DNA of 64,000 nucleotides from Streptomyces sp. NBC_01262 (GTDB lineage Bacteria; Actinomycetota; Actinomycetes; Streptomycetales; Streptomycetaceae): assembly GCF_036226365.1 (NCBI RefSeq), contig NZ_CP108462.1:1984001-2048000 (forward strand). Direction: 5' to 3'. The stretch's first letter is position 1. The number at the start of each line of letters is the position of its first letter. This document shows, piece after piece, positions 1 to 8,011 of this stretch. The notes beneath the pieces are model-generated. The model was not told the DNA's origin. It was given only the letters and a program-made list of their open reading frames with translations, and did not search any database. The translations under genes and the position numbers were made by a program.

Positions 1-1
1 G

Positions 2-418
2 AGCTACCTGCCGCTGCCCGACCCGAGCTGCCAGCCCGGCGCGCTCAACTCCGACGTCACCCAGTCCACGATCGACAGCACGATCTGCGTCTCCGGCTGG
101 ACCGCGACCGTACGGCCCTCCAGCTCGTACACCACCGCCCTGAAGAAGAAGCAGATCGTCGAGTACGGCTACACCGACACCAGCACCTCCGACTACGAGG
201 AGGACCACTTCATCCCGCTCGAACTCGGCGGATCCCCCAAGAGCGCGCTCAACCTCTGGCCCGAGCCCGAGTACGGCACCAAGACCGCCGGCAACAAGGA
301 CACCGTCGAGAACAAGCTCAAGAAGGCGGTCTGCGCCGGCGACGTCAGCCTCTCCGACGCCCAGGACGCGATCGTCACCGACTGGACCACCGCCCTGTCG
401 GACCTCGGCCTCAGCTGA
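2..418 (+). CDS. HNH-type nuclease domain protein, C-terminal part (5' end outside window)
   Basis: The open frame enters from the left edge and ends at TGA 416-418, giving 138 visible codons. It contains the segment EEDHFIPLELGG followed by a downstream LNLWPEP block. This is the beta-beta-alpha metal core of bacterial HNH endonucleases, where the Asp-His pair and the later Asn bind metal and activate water. Two cysteines (PSCQPG and TICVSG) precede the core. The N-terminus and any signal peptide are not visible, so cellular location and substrate cannot be judged. Similar short HNH proteins in Streptomyces are often secreted or lipoprotein nucleases, but that is family knowledge, not seen here. 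Confidence 0.7.
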   Translation, partial: SYLPLPDPSCQPGALNSDVTQSTIDSTICVSGWTATVRPSSSYTTALKKKQIVEYGYTDTSTSDYEEDHFIPLELGGSPKSALNLWPEPEYGTKTAGNKDTVENKLKKAVCAGDVSLSDAQDAIVTDWTTALSDLGLS

Positions 419-482
419 CACCCCCGCTTCCCTCCACCGCCCGACCCGCCGCCCGCACCGGCGGGGCCGTCCCGCGATAATC

Positions 483-1271
483 GTGACGAGGGCGGGAGAG
501 GCCGAGGAGGGGCAACGGGTGTTCGGGCGCTGGTGGTTCCTGGAGCTGCTGAGGGGCGGCGGTGACGAACACCGGCCTGCGAAGCGGCGATTGACCAAGG
601 AGCAGCAGGAACTGGTGCTCGGGGAGTGGGCGGTGCTGCGCGAGCGGCTTCACGGCTTCGCGGCGGCACGGGTGGCCGACGCGGGGGAAGTGCTGGCGGG
701 GGCGGAACTGCGCCTCACCGGGGACCCCGCGAGGCGGGACTCCGCACAGCGGGACTACGGATGGGCCCTGGAGGCGTACGACGCGGCCGGCAAGCTTCTG
801 GACGAGGCGGCGGATCTGCCGGATCTGGCGGCAGCGGCGGTGCTGGCCGAGCGCGCGGTGGAGCGGTTCGCGGCGGCGGACGCGCGGAGCCGGGGGCGGC
901 GGGCGCCCAAGGGGGTGACCCGGTGCTTCTACAACCCGCTGCACGGCGCGGCGGCCCAGCCAGGCGGAGCCTCACGGCGTCCGCCCCGCCGGACCCGCCC
1001 GCGCGAGGCGGCGGCGAACCGGCGGCCGGCCTGCGAGGACTGCCGCCGGGCGATCCTGGCGGGCCAGTCCCCCGATGTACTGCCCGCGCTGGTGCCGGTC
1101 AGGACCTCGCGGCGGCACACGGCACAGGTGCTGGTGCCGTACTACGCGGTGCCGCAGCAGTGGTCGATCTGGTCGGCGACGGGGTGCGGGGCGTACGGCG
1201 ACGAGTCGCCGGGCCTGGTGATGCGGGGTGACCACCGGCGCCGGGTGGCGCCGGTGGTCGTGAAGCGGTGA
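483..1271 (+). CDS. hypothetical protein with Cys/His metal-site motif
   Basis: A 262-residue protein starting at GTG 483; no better start with a strong ribosome site was seen. The first half is charged, alanine-rich and predicted helical. Around residues 147-184 there is RCFYNPLHG followed about 30 residues later by ACEDCRR. This Cys...His...Cys-x2-Cys arrangement could bind zinc. No signal peptide or membrane segment is evident. Conserved proteins with the CFxNPLH...CxxC pattern occur in actinomycetes without assigned function as far as I know. Function unknown; the gene stands alone between the HNH gene and the convergent chitinase gene. Confidence 0.6.
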   Translation: MTRAGEAEEGQRVFGRWWFLELLRGGGDEHRPAKRRLTKEQQELVLGEWAVLRERLHGFAAARVADAGEVLAGAELRLTGDPARRDSAQRDYGWALEAYDAAGKLLDEAADLPDLAAAAVLAERAVERFAAADARSRGRRAPKGVTRCFYNPLHGAAAQPGGASRRPPRRTRPREAAANRRPACEDCRRAILAGQSPDVLPALVPVRTSRRHTAQVLVPYYAVPQQWSIWSATGCGAYGDESPGLVMRGDHRRRVAPVVVKR

Positions 1272-1295
1272 TCTCTCAGACCCGGACGCGATCGC

Positions 1296-2543
1296 TCAGC
1301 AGGCGCCCTCGTCGAGCCAGACGCCCCATTCGCCGGTGGTGCCGGGCTCCTCGCCCTGCGTCCACCACTTGGCCTTCCACTTGTGGCCGTTGTGGGCGAC
1401 CTCGTTGCCGTTGACGTAGATGGCGGTGCTGGTCCACTGCGCCACCGTGCAGGTGCCACTGGTCGGCGTCGTCGTCGGCGTCGTGGTCGGGGTGGTGGTG
1501 GGCGGGGTCGCACCGGCGAACTTCACCGAGTACTTGGTGAAGTCGTACGCGGACTGGCTGACGCTGCTGCAGGTGCCCGATGTCGTGCCGTTGTTGTCGG
1601 GCGGGCTGCACTGGCGGTCGCGGTTGACGGACCAGAAGGTGAAGCGGGCCATGGCGTGGGAGGTCGCGTAGTCCAGGACGGTCTGGAAGTCGGCCTGGTA
1701 GAAGTACTCACCGGTGTCGCTGCGGCCGTTCATGCCGGAGAAGCCCTCGTGGGCGTAGGCGGTGGCGGCGCTCCAGCCGAAGGTGGACTGCAGGACGGTG
1801 TTGAAGTTGGTCAGGGCGGAGGTCTGCGCCGAGGCGCTGTTGAAGCCGCCGTCGAAGGGCATGATGGAGAAGTTGTTGGGCGTGAAGCCCTGTGACTTGG
1901 CCTCGTTCAGCATCTGCTTGCCGAACCAGCCGGTGCCGTCGGCCGTCCCGGCGGTGGTCACCGAGATGTAGATCCCCGGGTTGTTCGCCTGAAGGATCTT
2001 CGCCGCGCCGATCTCGTTGTGGATGGCGGCGGTATTCTCGTACTCCGGCTCTTCGAGGTCGAAGTCCATCGCCTTGAGGCTGTATTTGTTGATGACCTGC
2101 TGATACGCGGCCGCTGTCGCCTCCGGCGTGCCGCAGGTCTGGCCGAGCTTGGTGCCGCCGTAGCCGCCGATCGACACGGACACGTCGCCGCCCTTGGCAC
2201 GGATGGCGGAGATGACATTCGCGACCGCCGTGTCCGAGGACACCGCGCCCGTGCCGTCCCAGGTGGGCGAACACCCGCCGCCGTTGGGCGCGAGGATGAA
2301 GGCCAGCTGGAAGGCCTTGAGCCCGGTGGCGTCCATGACGGCCCCCGGGTCGGGCGGGTTGTTGTCCAGCGGCATGAGATAGGGCGCGGCGGCATACCAG
2401 TTGCTGCCGAGCGTGGCGGTGGTGGCGGCGTGACTCGTGGCGGCTACGGCCGTGACGGCGCCGACGGCGAGTGCCGCCGCCGATCCGGCGGCGGCCAGCG
2501 CCTTGAGGCCGAGGCTGAGGCTGCGCTTGGTTCTCTGCTGCAC
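1296..2543 (-). CDS. secreted chitinase, GH18 catalytic domain plus C-terminal chitin-binding domain
   Basis: A 415-residue secreted enzyme expected to hydrolyse beta-1,4-GlcNAc links in chitin. GTG 2543 is chosen because a GGAGGG ribosome site precedes it; an upstream in-frame start would add 25 residues before the twin-basic signal peptide (QQRTKRSLSLGL, then an alanine-rich hydrophobic stretch ending in HAA). The catalytic domain shows the substrate strand SIGGYGG and the GH18 signature MDFDLEEPE (DxDxE, last Glu the acid). A Thr/Pro linker (TTPTTTPTTTPT) leads to a C-terminal Trp-rich CBM5/12-type module with AQW, WWTQGE and WGVW motifs bounded by two cysteines. Two DasR-like boxes lie upstream, fitting induction by chitin-derived GlcNAc. 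Confidence 0.92.
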   Translation of the reverse strand: MQQRTKRSLSLGLKALAAAGSAAALAVGAVTAVAATSHAATTATLGSNWYAAAPYLMPLDNNPPDPGAVMDATGLKAFQLAFILAPNGGGCSPTWDGTGAVSSDTAVANVISAIRAKGGDVSVSIGGYGGTKLGQTCGTPEATAAAYQQVINKYSLKAMDFDLEEPEYENTAAIHNEIGAAKILQANNPGIYISVTTAGTADGTGWFGKQMLNEAKSQGFTPNNFSIMPFDGGFNSASAQTSALTNFNTVLQSTFGWSAATAYAHEGFSGMNGRSDTGEYFYQADFQTVLDYATSHAMARFTFWSVNRDRQCSPPDNNGTTSGTCSSVSQSAYDFTKYSVKFAGATPPTTTPTTTPTTTPTSGTCTVAQWTSTAIYVNGNEVAHNGHKWKAKWWTQGEEPGTTGEWGVWLDEGAC

Positions 2544-2567
2544 GGGGCCCTCCGAGTGGGGCGGAGA

Positions 2568-2579
2568 TGGTACAGACCA
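2568..2579 (-). promoter_or_regulatory. DasR-like operator (dre), proximal
   Basis: On the gene strand this reads TGGTCTGTACCA, close to the known DasR dre core TGGTCTAGACCA (established for Streptomyces chitinase promoters). It sits 25 bases upstream of the chitinase GTG start and shares the flank GAAATTGGT with the distal box. Confidence 0.6.
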
Positions 2580-2622
2580 ATTTCCCAACAGAGTGGCGGC
2601 TTGATGCGGCCCCGTCAAGGGA

Positions 2623-2636
2623 TTGGACTAAACCAA
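2623..2636 (-). promoter_or_regulatory. DasR-like operator (dre), distal
   Basis: On the gene strand this reads TTGGTTTAGTCCAA, a second dre-like box about 56 bases upstream of the first. The two boxes form the direct repeat GGAAATTGGTYT, the arrangement known from Streptomyces chitinase promoters. Confidence 0.55.
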
Positions 2637-2679
2637 TTTCCGGTCCTACAGGCCCCAGAGGCCGTACAGGCCGCAGGCC

Positions 2680-3918
2680 CTACAGACCCCAGCCCGCCCG
2701 CAGTTCGCCGAAGGCCTCGTGGAAGCCGGGGAAGGTCTTCTTGACGCACCCCGGCTCGTCGAAGGTGACGCCGCCCGCGATCCGCAGCCCCGCCACGGCG
2801 AAGCTCATCGCGATCCGGTGGTCACCGTGGCAGGCGATCTCCGTCGGCGCCGGCACACCGGGGTGGATCTCGATCCAGTCATGACCGGTCTCGACCCGCA
2901 CGCCCTGCCTCCGCAGGTTCTCCGCGCACGCCTCCAGCCGGTCGCACTCCTTCACCCGCGTGTTGTAGACGTCCTCAATGCGCACCGGGCCGTCCGCGTA
3001 GGGCGCGATGGCGGCCAGCGTCGGCATCGTGTCGGAGATGTCGCGCATGTTGGCCGTCACCCCGGACAGCCGCCCGGTCCCGCGCACCGTCGTCTCACCG
3101 GCCCCGATCTCGACCCGCGCGCCCATCCGCTCCAGTACGTCCACGAAGCGCAGGTCGCCCTGGAGCGCGTCCGTCCCCAGGCCCGGGACGGTGACCTCGC
3201 GGCCCGTCAGAGCCGCCGCGGCGAAGAAGTAGCTCGCGGTCGACGCGTCGGGCTCGATCCCGTACGCCGTCGCCCGGTAGCCGCCGGGCGGAACCGCCAG
3301 GATGTCGCCGTCCCGTACGACCTCCACCCCGAACCGGCGCATCATCGCCAGCGTGATCTCGACATACGGCGCCGAGACCAGCCCGGTCACCCGGATCCGC
3401 AGGCCCTCCGCCGTGAGCGGGCCGGTGAGCAGCAGCGCCGTGAGGAACTGCGAGGACAGGCTCGCGTCGAGGTCCAGCTCACCGCCCTTGATCCCGTCCG
3501 CGACCATGGTGAGCGGCAGGTGGCCCTCCGCCTCCTCGTGCGCGATGTCCACGCCCAGCGTGCGCAGCGCCTCGGTCAGCGGGGCCACCGGCCGGCGACG
3601 CATCTGCGGCGACGCGTCGAAGCGGAAGCTGCCGTGGCCGGCGGCCGCCAGGGCAGGCATGAACCGGGCGACCGTCGCCCCGTCCCGGCAGTAGACGTCC
3701 GCCTCCGCCGCGCCGGGCCCCGCGGGGCGGCCGGTGATCCGCCACTCCTCCCGGCCGCGCTCGATGTCATAGCCCAGAGCGAGCAGCCCTTCGGCGAAGG
3801 CCTCGGTGTCGTCGGAGACAAGCGGTCGCCGCAGCGTGGTCGTCCCCTCGGCTGCGGCCGCGAGGAAGAGCGCCCGGTTGGTGATCGACTTCGATCCCGG
3901 GACGGCGACGACGGTCAT
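2680..3918 (-). CDS. aroA: 3-phosphoshikimate 1-carboxyvinyltransferase (EPSP synthase)
   Basis: A 412-residue enzyme joining shikimate-3-phosphate and phosphoenolpyruvate in aromatic amino acid synthesis. ATG 3918 is chosen because it puts PGSKSITNRALFL directly at the N-terminus as in the family. The active site looks complete: KS and R of SKSITNR, MRRRPVAPL, SSQ in LSSQFLTALLL, DTMPTLA, NTRVKECDRLEA, GDHRIAMSF and the C-terminal KKTFPGF. The loop that is NAGTAMR in E. coli reads DGATVAR (residues 79-85), so Ala81 replaces the glycine that contacts PEP and glyphosate. It lies 65 bases downstream of the P450 gene on the same strand. Streptomyces can carry a second EPSP synthase; whether this is the housekeeping copy cannot be told here. 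Confidence 0.92.
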   Translation of the reverse strand: MTVVAVPGSKSITNRALFLAAAAEGTTTLRRPLVSDDTEAFAEGLLALGYDIERGREEWRITGRPAGPGAAEADVYCRDGATVARFMPALAAAGHGSFRFDASPQMRRRPVAPLTEALRTLGVDIAHEEAEGHLPLTMVADGIKGGELDLDASLSSQFLTALLLTGPLTAEGLRIRVTGLVSAPYVEITLAMMRRFGVEVVRDGDILAVPPGGYRATAYGIEPDASTASYFFAAAALTGREVTVPGLGTDALQGDLRFVDVLERMGARVEIGAGETTVRGTGRLSGVTANMRDISDTMPTLAAIAPYADGPVRIEDVYNTRVKECDRLEACAENLRRQGVRVETGHDWIEIHPGVPAPTEIACHGDHRIAMSFAVAGLRIAGGVTFDEPGCVKKTFPGFHEAFGELRAGWGL

Positions 3919-3983
3919 GTTCTGGCCTCCGGCAGAGGGGGTGCGGGTACCGGGGAATCCAATCACGCCCCCGCACCCCGCAC

Positions 3984-5195
3984 CTACGCCGCAGGCGTGA
4001 ACCGCACCGGGAGGCTCCGCGTACCGCGCATCAGCAGTCCCGGCAGCCAGCTCAACCGCGCCGGGTCCGTGTCGAGTTCGAGCGTGGCGGTGCGCTCCAG
4101 GAGCGTACGGATGGCGATCCGGCCCTCCAGTCGGGCCAGGGGCGCGCCGAGGCAGTAGTGCAGCCCGTGGCCGAAGGCGAGGTGGCCGCGGGTGTCGCGG
4201 CGGATGTCGAAGCGGTCGGGGTCGTCGAAGTGGCGGGGGTCGCGGTCGGCCGCGGCGGTGGCGACGAGGACGCCCTCCTGGGCGGGGATGACGGTGCCGG
4301 CGATGTCGACGGGTGCGGAGGTGAAGCGGTAGGTGGAGGTCTCGACGGGGCCGTCGTAGCGGAGCATCTCCTCGACGGCGCCGTCGAGGAGGCTCGGGTC
4401 GGCGCGCAGGTCGGCGAGCTGGTCGGTGTGCGCGAGCAGCGCCCGCACGCCGTTGGAGACCAGGTTGACCGTGGTCTCGTGGCCCGCGATGAGAAGGAGG
4501 AAGGCCATGCCCTTCAGCTCGGGCTGCGACAGCCGGTCGCCGTCCTCGGCGGTGGTGCGGATGAGCGCGCTCATCAGGTCGTCGCCGGGTGAGCAGCGCT
4601 TGTCCTCGATCAGGTCGTCGAGATAGGCCGCGAGTTCCCCGATGGCGGTGCGCTCGACCTCCGGGCTGCTGGGCGCGACGACCTCGTTGGACCAGTGCCG
4701 GAAGGCCGCCCGGTCCAGGTCGGGGACGCCCAGCAGCTCGCAGATCACGGTGATCGGCAGCGGGTAGGCGAAGGCCTCGATGAGATCGGCCCGGCCGTCC
4801 GGGGCGGCCATCATGGCGTCGGCCAGCTCGTCGGTGATCTGCTGGACGCGCGGGGCCAGCGCCTCGACCCGGCGCATGGTGAACTCGCGGGTGACGAGCT
4901 TGCGCAGCCGCGTGTGATGAGGCGGGTCGGAACTGAGCAGATGCGGGCCGATCAGCTGCTCCTCCAGCGACGTCCAGCCCGCGCTCCGGGGGTTCTTGAC
5001 CAGCCGGGGGTCGGCCAGCGCGGCCCGCGCCTCGTCATGGCCCACGACCAGCCACACGTCGCCGATGTCGGCGGTGTGCACCCGGTGCACGGGGCCCTGG
5101 GCGCGTAACTTCGCATACACCGGATAGGGGTCGGCGGTGAACTCCTCGCCGTAGACCGTCAGATCGACCGTTTCGGATTCCCGTTCGGCTTCCAT
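3984..5195 (-). CDS. cytochrome P450 (soluble bacterial type)
   Basis: A 403-residue monooxygenase, normal length for bacterial class I P450s. Diagnostic motifs appear in order: DPPHHTRLRKLV in the C-helix, the I-helix oxygen-activation segment AGHETT, EEMLR (ExxR) and the heme-ligand loop FGHGLHYCLGAPLAR. No membrane anchor, and no ferredoxin or ferredoxin reductase gene is adjacent, so electrons must come from elsewhere. Substrate unknown. The gene is followed by aroA on the same strand after 65 bases, so the two may be cotranscribed, though a biochemical link is not obvious. Confidence 0.92.
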   Translation of the reverse strand: MEAERESETVDLTVYGEEFTADPYPVYAKLRAQGPVHRVHTADIGDVWLVVGHDEARAALADPRLVKNPRSAGWTSLEEQLIGPHLLSSDPPHHTRLRKLVTREFTMRRVEALAPRVQQITDELADAMMAAPDGRADLIEAFAYPLPITVICELLGVPDLDRAAFRHWSNEVVAPSSPEVERTAIGELAAYLDDLIEDKRCSPGDDLMSALIRTTAEDGDRLSQPELKGMAFLLLIAGHETTVNLVSNGVRALLAHTDQLADLRADPSLLDGAVEEMLRYDGPVETSTYRFTSAPVDIAGTVIPAQEGVLVATAAADRDPRHFDDPDRFDIRRDTRGHLAFGHGLHYCLGAPLARLEGRIAIRTLLERTATLELDTDPARLSWLPGLLMRGTRSLPVRFTPAA

Positions 5196-5229
5196 CCCGG
5201 CACCGTAGCCGCTGCGCGGGGCGGCCGCG

Positions 5230-5874
5230 TCAGACTTCCGGACGATCGCCGGAAGCCACCTCCTCCAGGCGGACGAGGAGATCGGTGACCCGCTTGGCGA
5301 CGATGTCGCGGTCCCCCTCGGTGAGCACGGAGCCCAAGCCGCAGGCGGCAGCGCCGGCGGCTATCCACTCGGGGGCGGCTTCCACGGAGATCCCGCCGGC
5401 CGGCAGCAGTGCCGCCTGCGGGAGATCGGCCCGTACGTCCCTGATCCAGCCGGGTGCGAGGCCCGAGGCGGGGAAGAGCCTGAGCGCGTCGGCGCCCAGT
5501 TCCAGCGCGCGGACGACCTCGGTGGGCGTGGACACACCGGCGAAGACCGGCACACCGTAACGGTGGCCGGTGCGGATGACCTCCTCGTCCAGCCCCGGGG
5601 AGGCCAGGAAACGGGCCCCCGCATCCACGGCCATCCGCGCCGAGGCCCCGTCGAGGACGGTGCCGACGCCGATGATCGCGTCATCGCCCACCTCGCGGAC
5701 GAGGGTGGTGACGGCTTCGAGGGCGAACGGGGTGGTGAGCGATATCTCGATGGTGGTAAGCCCTGCCGAGAGCAGCGTGTCGGCGGCCGCGGCGGCCTGG
5801 TCGTAGCTCTCCTTGCGGACGATGGCGAAGACCCGCTGGGCCAGTGCGGCCCGGGTGATCTCCCAGCGGTACAC
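5230..5874 (-). CDS. KDPG/KHG aldolase-family protein with altered Schiff-base position
   Basis: A 214-residue protein of the 2-dehydro-3-deoxy-phosphogluconate aldolase family (TIM barrel). GTG 5874 is chosen because GGAAGGAGG lies 8-9 bases upstream and yields the usual family length; upstream in-frame starts are longer but lack a ribosome site. Family motifs present: GLTTIEISLTTP with the conserved Glu, GVGTVLD, FLASPGLD, GVSTPTEV and LPAGGIS. The segment that carries the catalytic lysine (FKFFPA in E. coli Eda) reads LRLFPAS: the codon is AGG (Arg) instead of a Lys codon. Either activity is lost or changed, or the chemistry is different. Neighbouring genes do not reveal a sugar acid pathway. 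Confidence 0.82.
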   Translation of the reverse strand: MYRWEITRAALAQRVFAIVRKESYDQAAAAADTLLSAGLTTIEISLTTPFALEAVTTLVREVGDDAIIGVGTVLDGASARMAVDAGARFLASPGLDEEVIRTGHRYGVPVFAGVSTPTEVVRALELGADALRLFPASGLAPGWIRDVRADLPQAALLPAGGISVEAAPEWIAAGAAACGLGSVLTEGDRDIVAKRVTDLLVRLEEVASGDRPEV

Positions 5875-5998
5875 GGCCGATCGCCCTCCTTCCAGGGTTG
5901 CTCGGAACCGTCCCCCTGAGGAGCTGCCCGACCCATCGGTCATTGCACCACCAACGCTATCGGCTGCCACTGACAAAGCGGCGGCCGAACAGACCAAC

Positions 5999-6038
5999 GC
6001 GGGCCGGCGGCCGGTGGGGAGCCCGGCCGCCGGCCCGC
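5999..6038 (-). terminator. strong GC hairpin, likely terminator for the RNase gene
   Basis: GCGGGCCGGCGGCCGG at 5999-6014 pairs perfectly with 6023-6038: a 16-bp stem with an 8-base loop. It lies 45 bases beyond the stop codon of the minus-strand RNase gene and has no T-run, as is usual for Streptomyces. Confidence 0.7.
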
Positions 6039-6082
6039 GCCGGCAGTGCAGATGGTGGGTGTGTGTCATGAGGTCGAGCAGG

Positions 6083-6514
6083 TCAGCAGTCGTAGTCGAT
6101 CAGGTCGAAGGAGGCGTAGTGGTCGGCCGTGTAGTAGTCCTCGTCCGTGGCCTGGCCGGTGATGATGCGGCGCGCGCCGCGGGTCGACGAGCCCGGCGTC
6201 TTGACCGTGTACTCGTGGTAGTAGCCCGAGGCGTGGGCCGGCAACAGACCCTCCGCGTTCCGGAAGACCGTCCCGTCCTGGCTGTACGGGAAGGGGCCGC
6301 CGGAGGCGATCAGGCTGAGCGTGGTGTACGCCTGCGACGGCAGGTCGGAGTAGCAGATGTCGCCGAAGGAGACGGCGGCCGACACCGTGCTGGAGGCCGA
6401 GACCGGGGCCGGAGCGGCGGTGGGGGTCGCCGCGACGGCCGGGCCGCCGATGAGGAGGGCAGAGGCGAGGGCGCCGAGGGCGCCGATGCGAGCAATCCGT
6501 GGGGAGATTCTCAT
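6083..6514 (-). CDS. secreted guanyl-specific ribonuclease, RNase Sa/N1/T1 family
   Basis: A 143-residue precursor whose mature part closely matches RNase Sa of S. aureofaciens, an extracellular enzyme cutting RNA after guanosine. ATG 6514 gives a clean signal peptide (MRISPRIARIGALGALASAL, ending near AVAA); an upstream start adds 11 residues and is less likely. The catalytic residues are all visible: Glu in GYYHEYTV, the arginines of TRGARRI, and His in ADHYASF. Two cysteines, CYSDLP and the terminal C, should form the conserved disulfide. A barstar-like inhibitor gene is not adjacent. Divergent from a MarR gene. Confidence 0.93.
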   Translation of the reverse strand: MRISPRIARIGALGALASALLIGGPAVAATPTAAPAPVSASSTVSAAVSFGDICYSDLPSQAYTTLSLIASGGPFPYSQDGTVFRNAEGLLPAHASGYYHEYTVKTPGSSTRGARRIITGQATDEDYYTADHYASFDLIDYDC

Positions 6515-6632
6515 GGCATCAACAATGACGCGCGTAGACCATGGCATGTCAATGTCAAAGAGCCGAAGTTTTCCTGCCGTTAACCGGAGACGGGCGCTTT
6601 CCGGCCAGCCGTGCCGGCGGTCTCGACAAATA

Positions 6633-6659
6633 CCTCTGACTGAGAGCTAAAATCAGGAT
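6633..6659 (+). promoter_or_regulatory. imperfect inverted repeats upstream of MarR gene, possible operator
   Basis: The segment just before the GTG start contains CTCTGACTGAGAG (arms CTCT/AGAG) and the overlapping CTGA...TCAG pair. MarR proteins often bind such repeats near their own start. Weak, by-eye call. Confidence 0.3.
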
Positions 6660-7115
6660 GTGACGACCCGGACTCTCGCCGAGGACCTCTCGGAGCTGCT
6701 GGTGGGCATCCAGCGACTGCTGCGGCGCAGGCTGCGCCGGGGGCTGACGGAGCCGCGGCTGCGCGGCGCGCAGGTGGAGCTCCTGCGTCTGGTCGCGGCC
6801 AACCCGGGGACACGGGTCTCGACCGCGGCCAAAGAGCTGTACCTCGCCGGGAATTCGGTCTCGACGCTGGTCAATCAACTGGTCGGGGCCGGGCTGCTGC
6901 GCAGGGAAAGCGACCCACGGGACCGCCGGGCGGCCCTGCTTCACCCCACGACCGAGGGCGCAGCGCGGCTGAAGGCCTGGGACGTACGGCGCAGCGCACT
7001 GGTCCGGGAGCAGGTCGCCCGGCTGAGCGAGGACGAACGGGCCGCGATCGCCGCCGCGCTGCCGGCGCTGCGCCGCCTGGCCGAGGGCCTACGGGAGGAA
7101 GGGGAGGCGACATGA
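6660..7115 (+). CDS. MarR-family transcriptional regulator
   Basis: A 151-residue winged-helix regulator starting at GTG 6660. The wHTH core spans roughly residues 35-100: helix RGAQVELLRLVAANP, recognition segment VSTAAKELYLAGNSVSTLVNQLVGAGLL, and the wing RRESDPRDRRAALLHPTTEG, with the DxRxxR motif characteristic of MarR. Its stop overlaps the ATG of the following ABC ATPase (ATGA), so it leads a three-gene operon with an ATP-driven exporter. It probably represses that operon and is released by the exported compound; this is inferred from context. Confidence 0.88.
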   Translation: MTTRTLAEDLSELLVGIQRLLRRRLRRGLTEPRLRGAQVELLRLVAANPGTRVSTAAKELYLAGNSVSTLVNQLVGAGLLRRESDPRDRRAALLHPTTEGAARLKAWDVRRSALVREQVARLSEDERAAIAAALPALRRLAEGLREEGEAT

Positions 7116-8011
7116 CCGCAGTCGACGCCGCCGAGGCGGAGCAGGAGAAGGAGCCGGAGGAGGAGCAGCAGGACGAGCAGGCCGTCAGGTGTGACGGGCT
7201 GGAGTACTCCTTCGGCGCCACCCGCGCGGTGGACGGGCTGAACCTGGAGGTGCGTCCCGGTGAGGTCTTCGGGCTGCTGGGGCCCAACGGCGCCGGGAAG
7301 ACCACGGCGATGCGGGCCATCACCACGCTGCTGCCCGTCCCGGCCGGCATGGTCCAGGTCTTCGGCCGCGACTGCTCACGGGAACCGATGGCGGTGCGCC
7401 GCCTGCTCGGCTACGTACCCCAGCAACTGTCCGCGGACAGCGGCCTGACCGGCCGGGAGAACGTCGCCCTCTTCGCCCGCGTATTCGACGTCTCCCGCCG
7501 CGAGCGGGCCGCGCGCGTCGCCGAGGCACTGGCCGCCGTCGGCCTCACCGAGGCCGCCGACCGGCTCGCGGGGACGTACTCCGGCGGCATGGTGCGCCGG
7601 CTGGAGCTGGCGCAGGCACTGGTCAGCGCACCCCGGCTGCTGATTCTCGACGAGCCGACGATCGGCCTGGACCCGATCGCCCGCACCAGCGTCTGGGAGT
7701 GCATCGCCCAGGTACGCGCGGCCACCGGAATGACCGTCCTGGTGACCACCCACTACATGGACGAGGCCGACCAGTACTGCGACCGGGTCGCCCTGATGCA
7801 CCACGGCCGGATCCGGGCGCTCGGCACACCGCAGGAGCTGAAAGCCGGGCTGAGCGCGACGGGCGACGGCGACCCCAGGGCAGTGACCCTGGAGGACGTG
7901 TTCCGCCACTACTCCGGCAGCGGCCTCGACGGCCACGGCACCGCCACCGAGGACGGAGGTGACTTCCGCGATGTCCGCCGTACCCGCCGCACCGCATCCC
8001 GTGTCGGATGA
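7112..8011 (+). CDS. ABC transporter ATP-binding protein, DrrA-like drug exporter
   Basis: A 299-residue ATPase. Walker A GPNGAGKTT, Q-loop region YVPQQLSADSGLTGRENV, signature YSGGMVRRLELAQAL, Walker B LLILDEPTIGLDP and the H-loop VTTHYMDEAD are all present. The VFGRD, GRENV and TIGLDP elements fit the DrrA/antibiotic-export subfamily. An acidic N-terminal stretch (EAEQEKEPEEEQQDEQ) of about 25 residues precedes the domain and is unusual. It overlaps the MarR gene by 4 bases upstream and the permease gene by 41 bases downstream, so the three should be coexpressed. Substrate unknown. Confidence 0.93.
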   Translation: MTAVDAAEAEQEKEPEEEQQDEQAVRCDGLEYSFGATRAVDGLNLEVRPGEVFGLLGPNGAGKTTAMRAITTLLPVPAGMVQVFGRDCSREPMAVRRLLGYVPQQLSADSGLTGRENVALFARVFDVSRRERAARVAEALAAVGLTEAADRLAGTYSGGMVRRLELAQALVSAPRLLILDEPTIGLDPIARTSVWECIAQVRAATGMTVLVTTHYMDEADQYCDRVALMHHGRIRALGTPQELKAGLSATGDGDPRAVTLEDVFRHYSGSGLDGHGTATEDGGDFRDVRRTRRTASRVG

